The notes under the pieces are model-generated. The model ran no database searches. It saw nothing but the letters and a program-made list of their open reading frames with translations, and was not told the origin of the DNA. A stretch of 16,877 nucleotides of DNA from Phoronis pallida (taxonomy: Eukaryota > Phoronida > Phoronidae): assembly GCA_028565715.1 (NCBI GenBank), contig JAOXYC010209794.1:1-16877 (forward strand), written 5' to 3'. Below, piece by piece: positions 16,107 through 16,877 of the stretch. A program made the translations under genes and the position numbers. Position 1 is the first letter of the stretch; every line of letters begins with the position of its first letter.

Positions 16107-16877
16107 GTGAATACAGCCTTGTCCAAGTTGTCACGTGAAGTCGATGGCAGACGTCGATTGGATGACAGTGACAGTAGTCGAGAAAGCACACCAGTTGTGC
16201 GACGTCATCCACATGGCTATGGCACAGGACGTGACATTTCCGCTCTAGTTAAGAAATTCTCTGATCCATCTAGTTCGGAAAAATCAGACAATGATAGTCC
16301 AACGCACAAAAAGAGATTTGACCTGCACGCTGATAGCGCTGCTAGAAAGCATAAACCAGTAAGCCACCATTTAGCCAATAAAGAGGAGTTTAGCGCGGGA
16401 AGCGAGGACTCATCTCCGGAGAAGGGTGCTGTTCGAGCTAAGTTTATTAGTTCTCAGGGATCAAATTTACGCAAAATTTCCAAGGATGATAGTGCTAAAA
16501 AGAAACTGAACTCTGAGAAACCAGTTTCTGTGATTGAGAAGAAGGATACCAGTAAACCAAAATCTGTAACAGATAGGGCTGGTCAAGTTACAAAAACAGT
16601 CACAAATACAAAATTGTCAAATGGTTCGAAAAACAACGATGGCGGTGAAAAGAAATCTTTGCCCTCAGTGAAAAAGGATGAAGTTAAGAAAAGAACACCA
16701 ACTGCTGCTCCAGAGTCTAAGAAATTGCCAGAAAAGGGAGTAGAAAAGGTTAGAAAATTATCTGTAGAAAAACCGGTTGCCTTGAAAACAAAATCAACTC
16801 CACGTGTTGAAAATGTGATTGTAGCTGATAAACAAAATGTGGAAAATAGTGAAAGGACAGTGCTAAAAGAAGAAACT
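16107..16877 (+). CDS. Common exon 3 (partial): Lys/Ser-rich disordered region
   Basis: Starts after ttctag at 16106 in phase 0 and stays open for 257 codons to the window edge, so the exon and gene continue outside. It begins VNTALSKLSREVDGRRRL and has an SSRESTPVVRRHPHGYG segment. Next is a short motif GRDISALVKKFSDPSS that looks less random than its surroundings. Long KS/KD/SP-rich low-complexity sequence follows, rich in SP, TP and RKxS sites and in Lys-Lys pairs. No transmembrane segment, no signal peptide. Composition suits a cytoskeletal or nuclear scaffold tail or linker region. If the gene is supervillin-like, the gelsolin-type and headpiece domains would lie further downstream, a testable prediction. 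Confidence 0.9.
   Translation, partial: MNTALSKLSREVDGRRRLDDSDSSRESTPVVRRHPHGYGTGRDISALVKKFSDPSSSEKSDNDSPTHKKRFDLHADSAARKHKPVSHHLANKEEFSAGSEDSSPEKGAVRAKFISSQGSNLRKISKDDSAKKKLNSEKPVSVIEKKDTSKPKSVTDRAGQVTKTVTNTKLSNGSKNNDGGEKKSLPSVKKDEVKKRTPTAAPESKKLPEKGVEKVRKLSVEKPVALKTKSTPRVENVIVADKQNVENSERTVLKEET

Noticed and set aside
1-16877. CRISPR array, tRNA, rRNA or bacterial mobile element
   Set aside because: No regularly spaced repeats, no cloverleaf or rRNA-like sequence and no transposase ORF were seen; the window is clearly spliced eukaryotic DNA.

Overview
This is a eukaryotic nuclear window, AT-rich and intron-rich, from what looks like an invertebrate animal. The reasons are GT-AG split exons, long AT-rich spacers, TATA boxes and CpG-richer exons in CpG-poor surroundings. 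There are no bacterial features (no operons, ribosome binding sites or tRNA/rRNA). The phylum cannot be fixed from the sequence; mollusc- or other lophotrochozoan-like base composition is only an impression. Most ORFs of 60-140 codons here are chance or shadow ORFs.

The window holds the 5' part of one large plus-strand gene. A 668-nt exon at 1238-1905 encodes a disordered Ser/Pro/Arg-rich segment and ends in codon phase 1 at a GTGAGT donor. About 12.9 kb downstream, three common exons (14777-14913, 15141-15323, 16107 to beyond the window end) continue the frame perfectly and encode a charged, low-complexity, phosphosite-rich protein. The first common exon carries a short R/S-rich stretch followed by TTPVTTEEV. 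From memory this resembles motifs in the disordered N-terminal half of supervillin (actin/myosin II scaffold). I treat that as a tentative lead, not an identification.

The most interesting part is the 12.9 kb between them. It contains a series of short ATG-initiated ORFs, each running without a stop into a splice-donor-like site. All leave one base over (phase 1), exactly as the upstream exon does and exactly as the acceptor at 14777 needs: 4012-4081, 5841-5955, 6521-6593, 7371-7383, 8253-8304, 11070-11184 and 14120-14252, plus weaker 4328-4376. Two have well-placed TATA boxes (3943 and 5742). The N-termini differ completely: one is a textbook myristoylation/palmitoylation signal (MGCVFS), one is helical and acidic/leucine-rich, one has an RRRSS kinase-type site. 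I infer a tandem array of alternative promoters and first exons that put interchangeable N-termini on one constant body. Two full matches to the CTCF consensus in divergent orientation flank the TATA-driven exon at 4012, an arrangement reminiscent of clustered protocadherin promoters.

The remaining sequence is spacer with several small repeats: a foldback element (2337-2526), a 16-bp-arm perfect hairpin (9289-9322), a three-unit 32-bp tandem repeat (9558-9652), a diverged direct repeat (10665-10843) and an inverted repeat in the last intron (15872-15977). No complete transposon, no second gene and no minus-strand gene could be supported.
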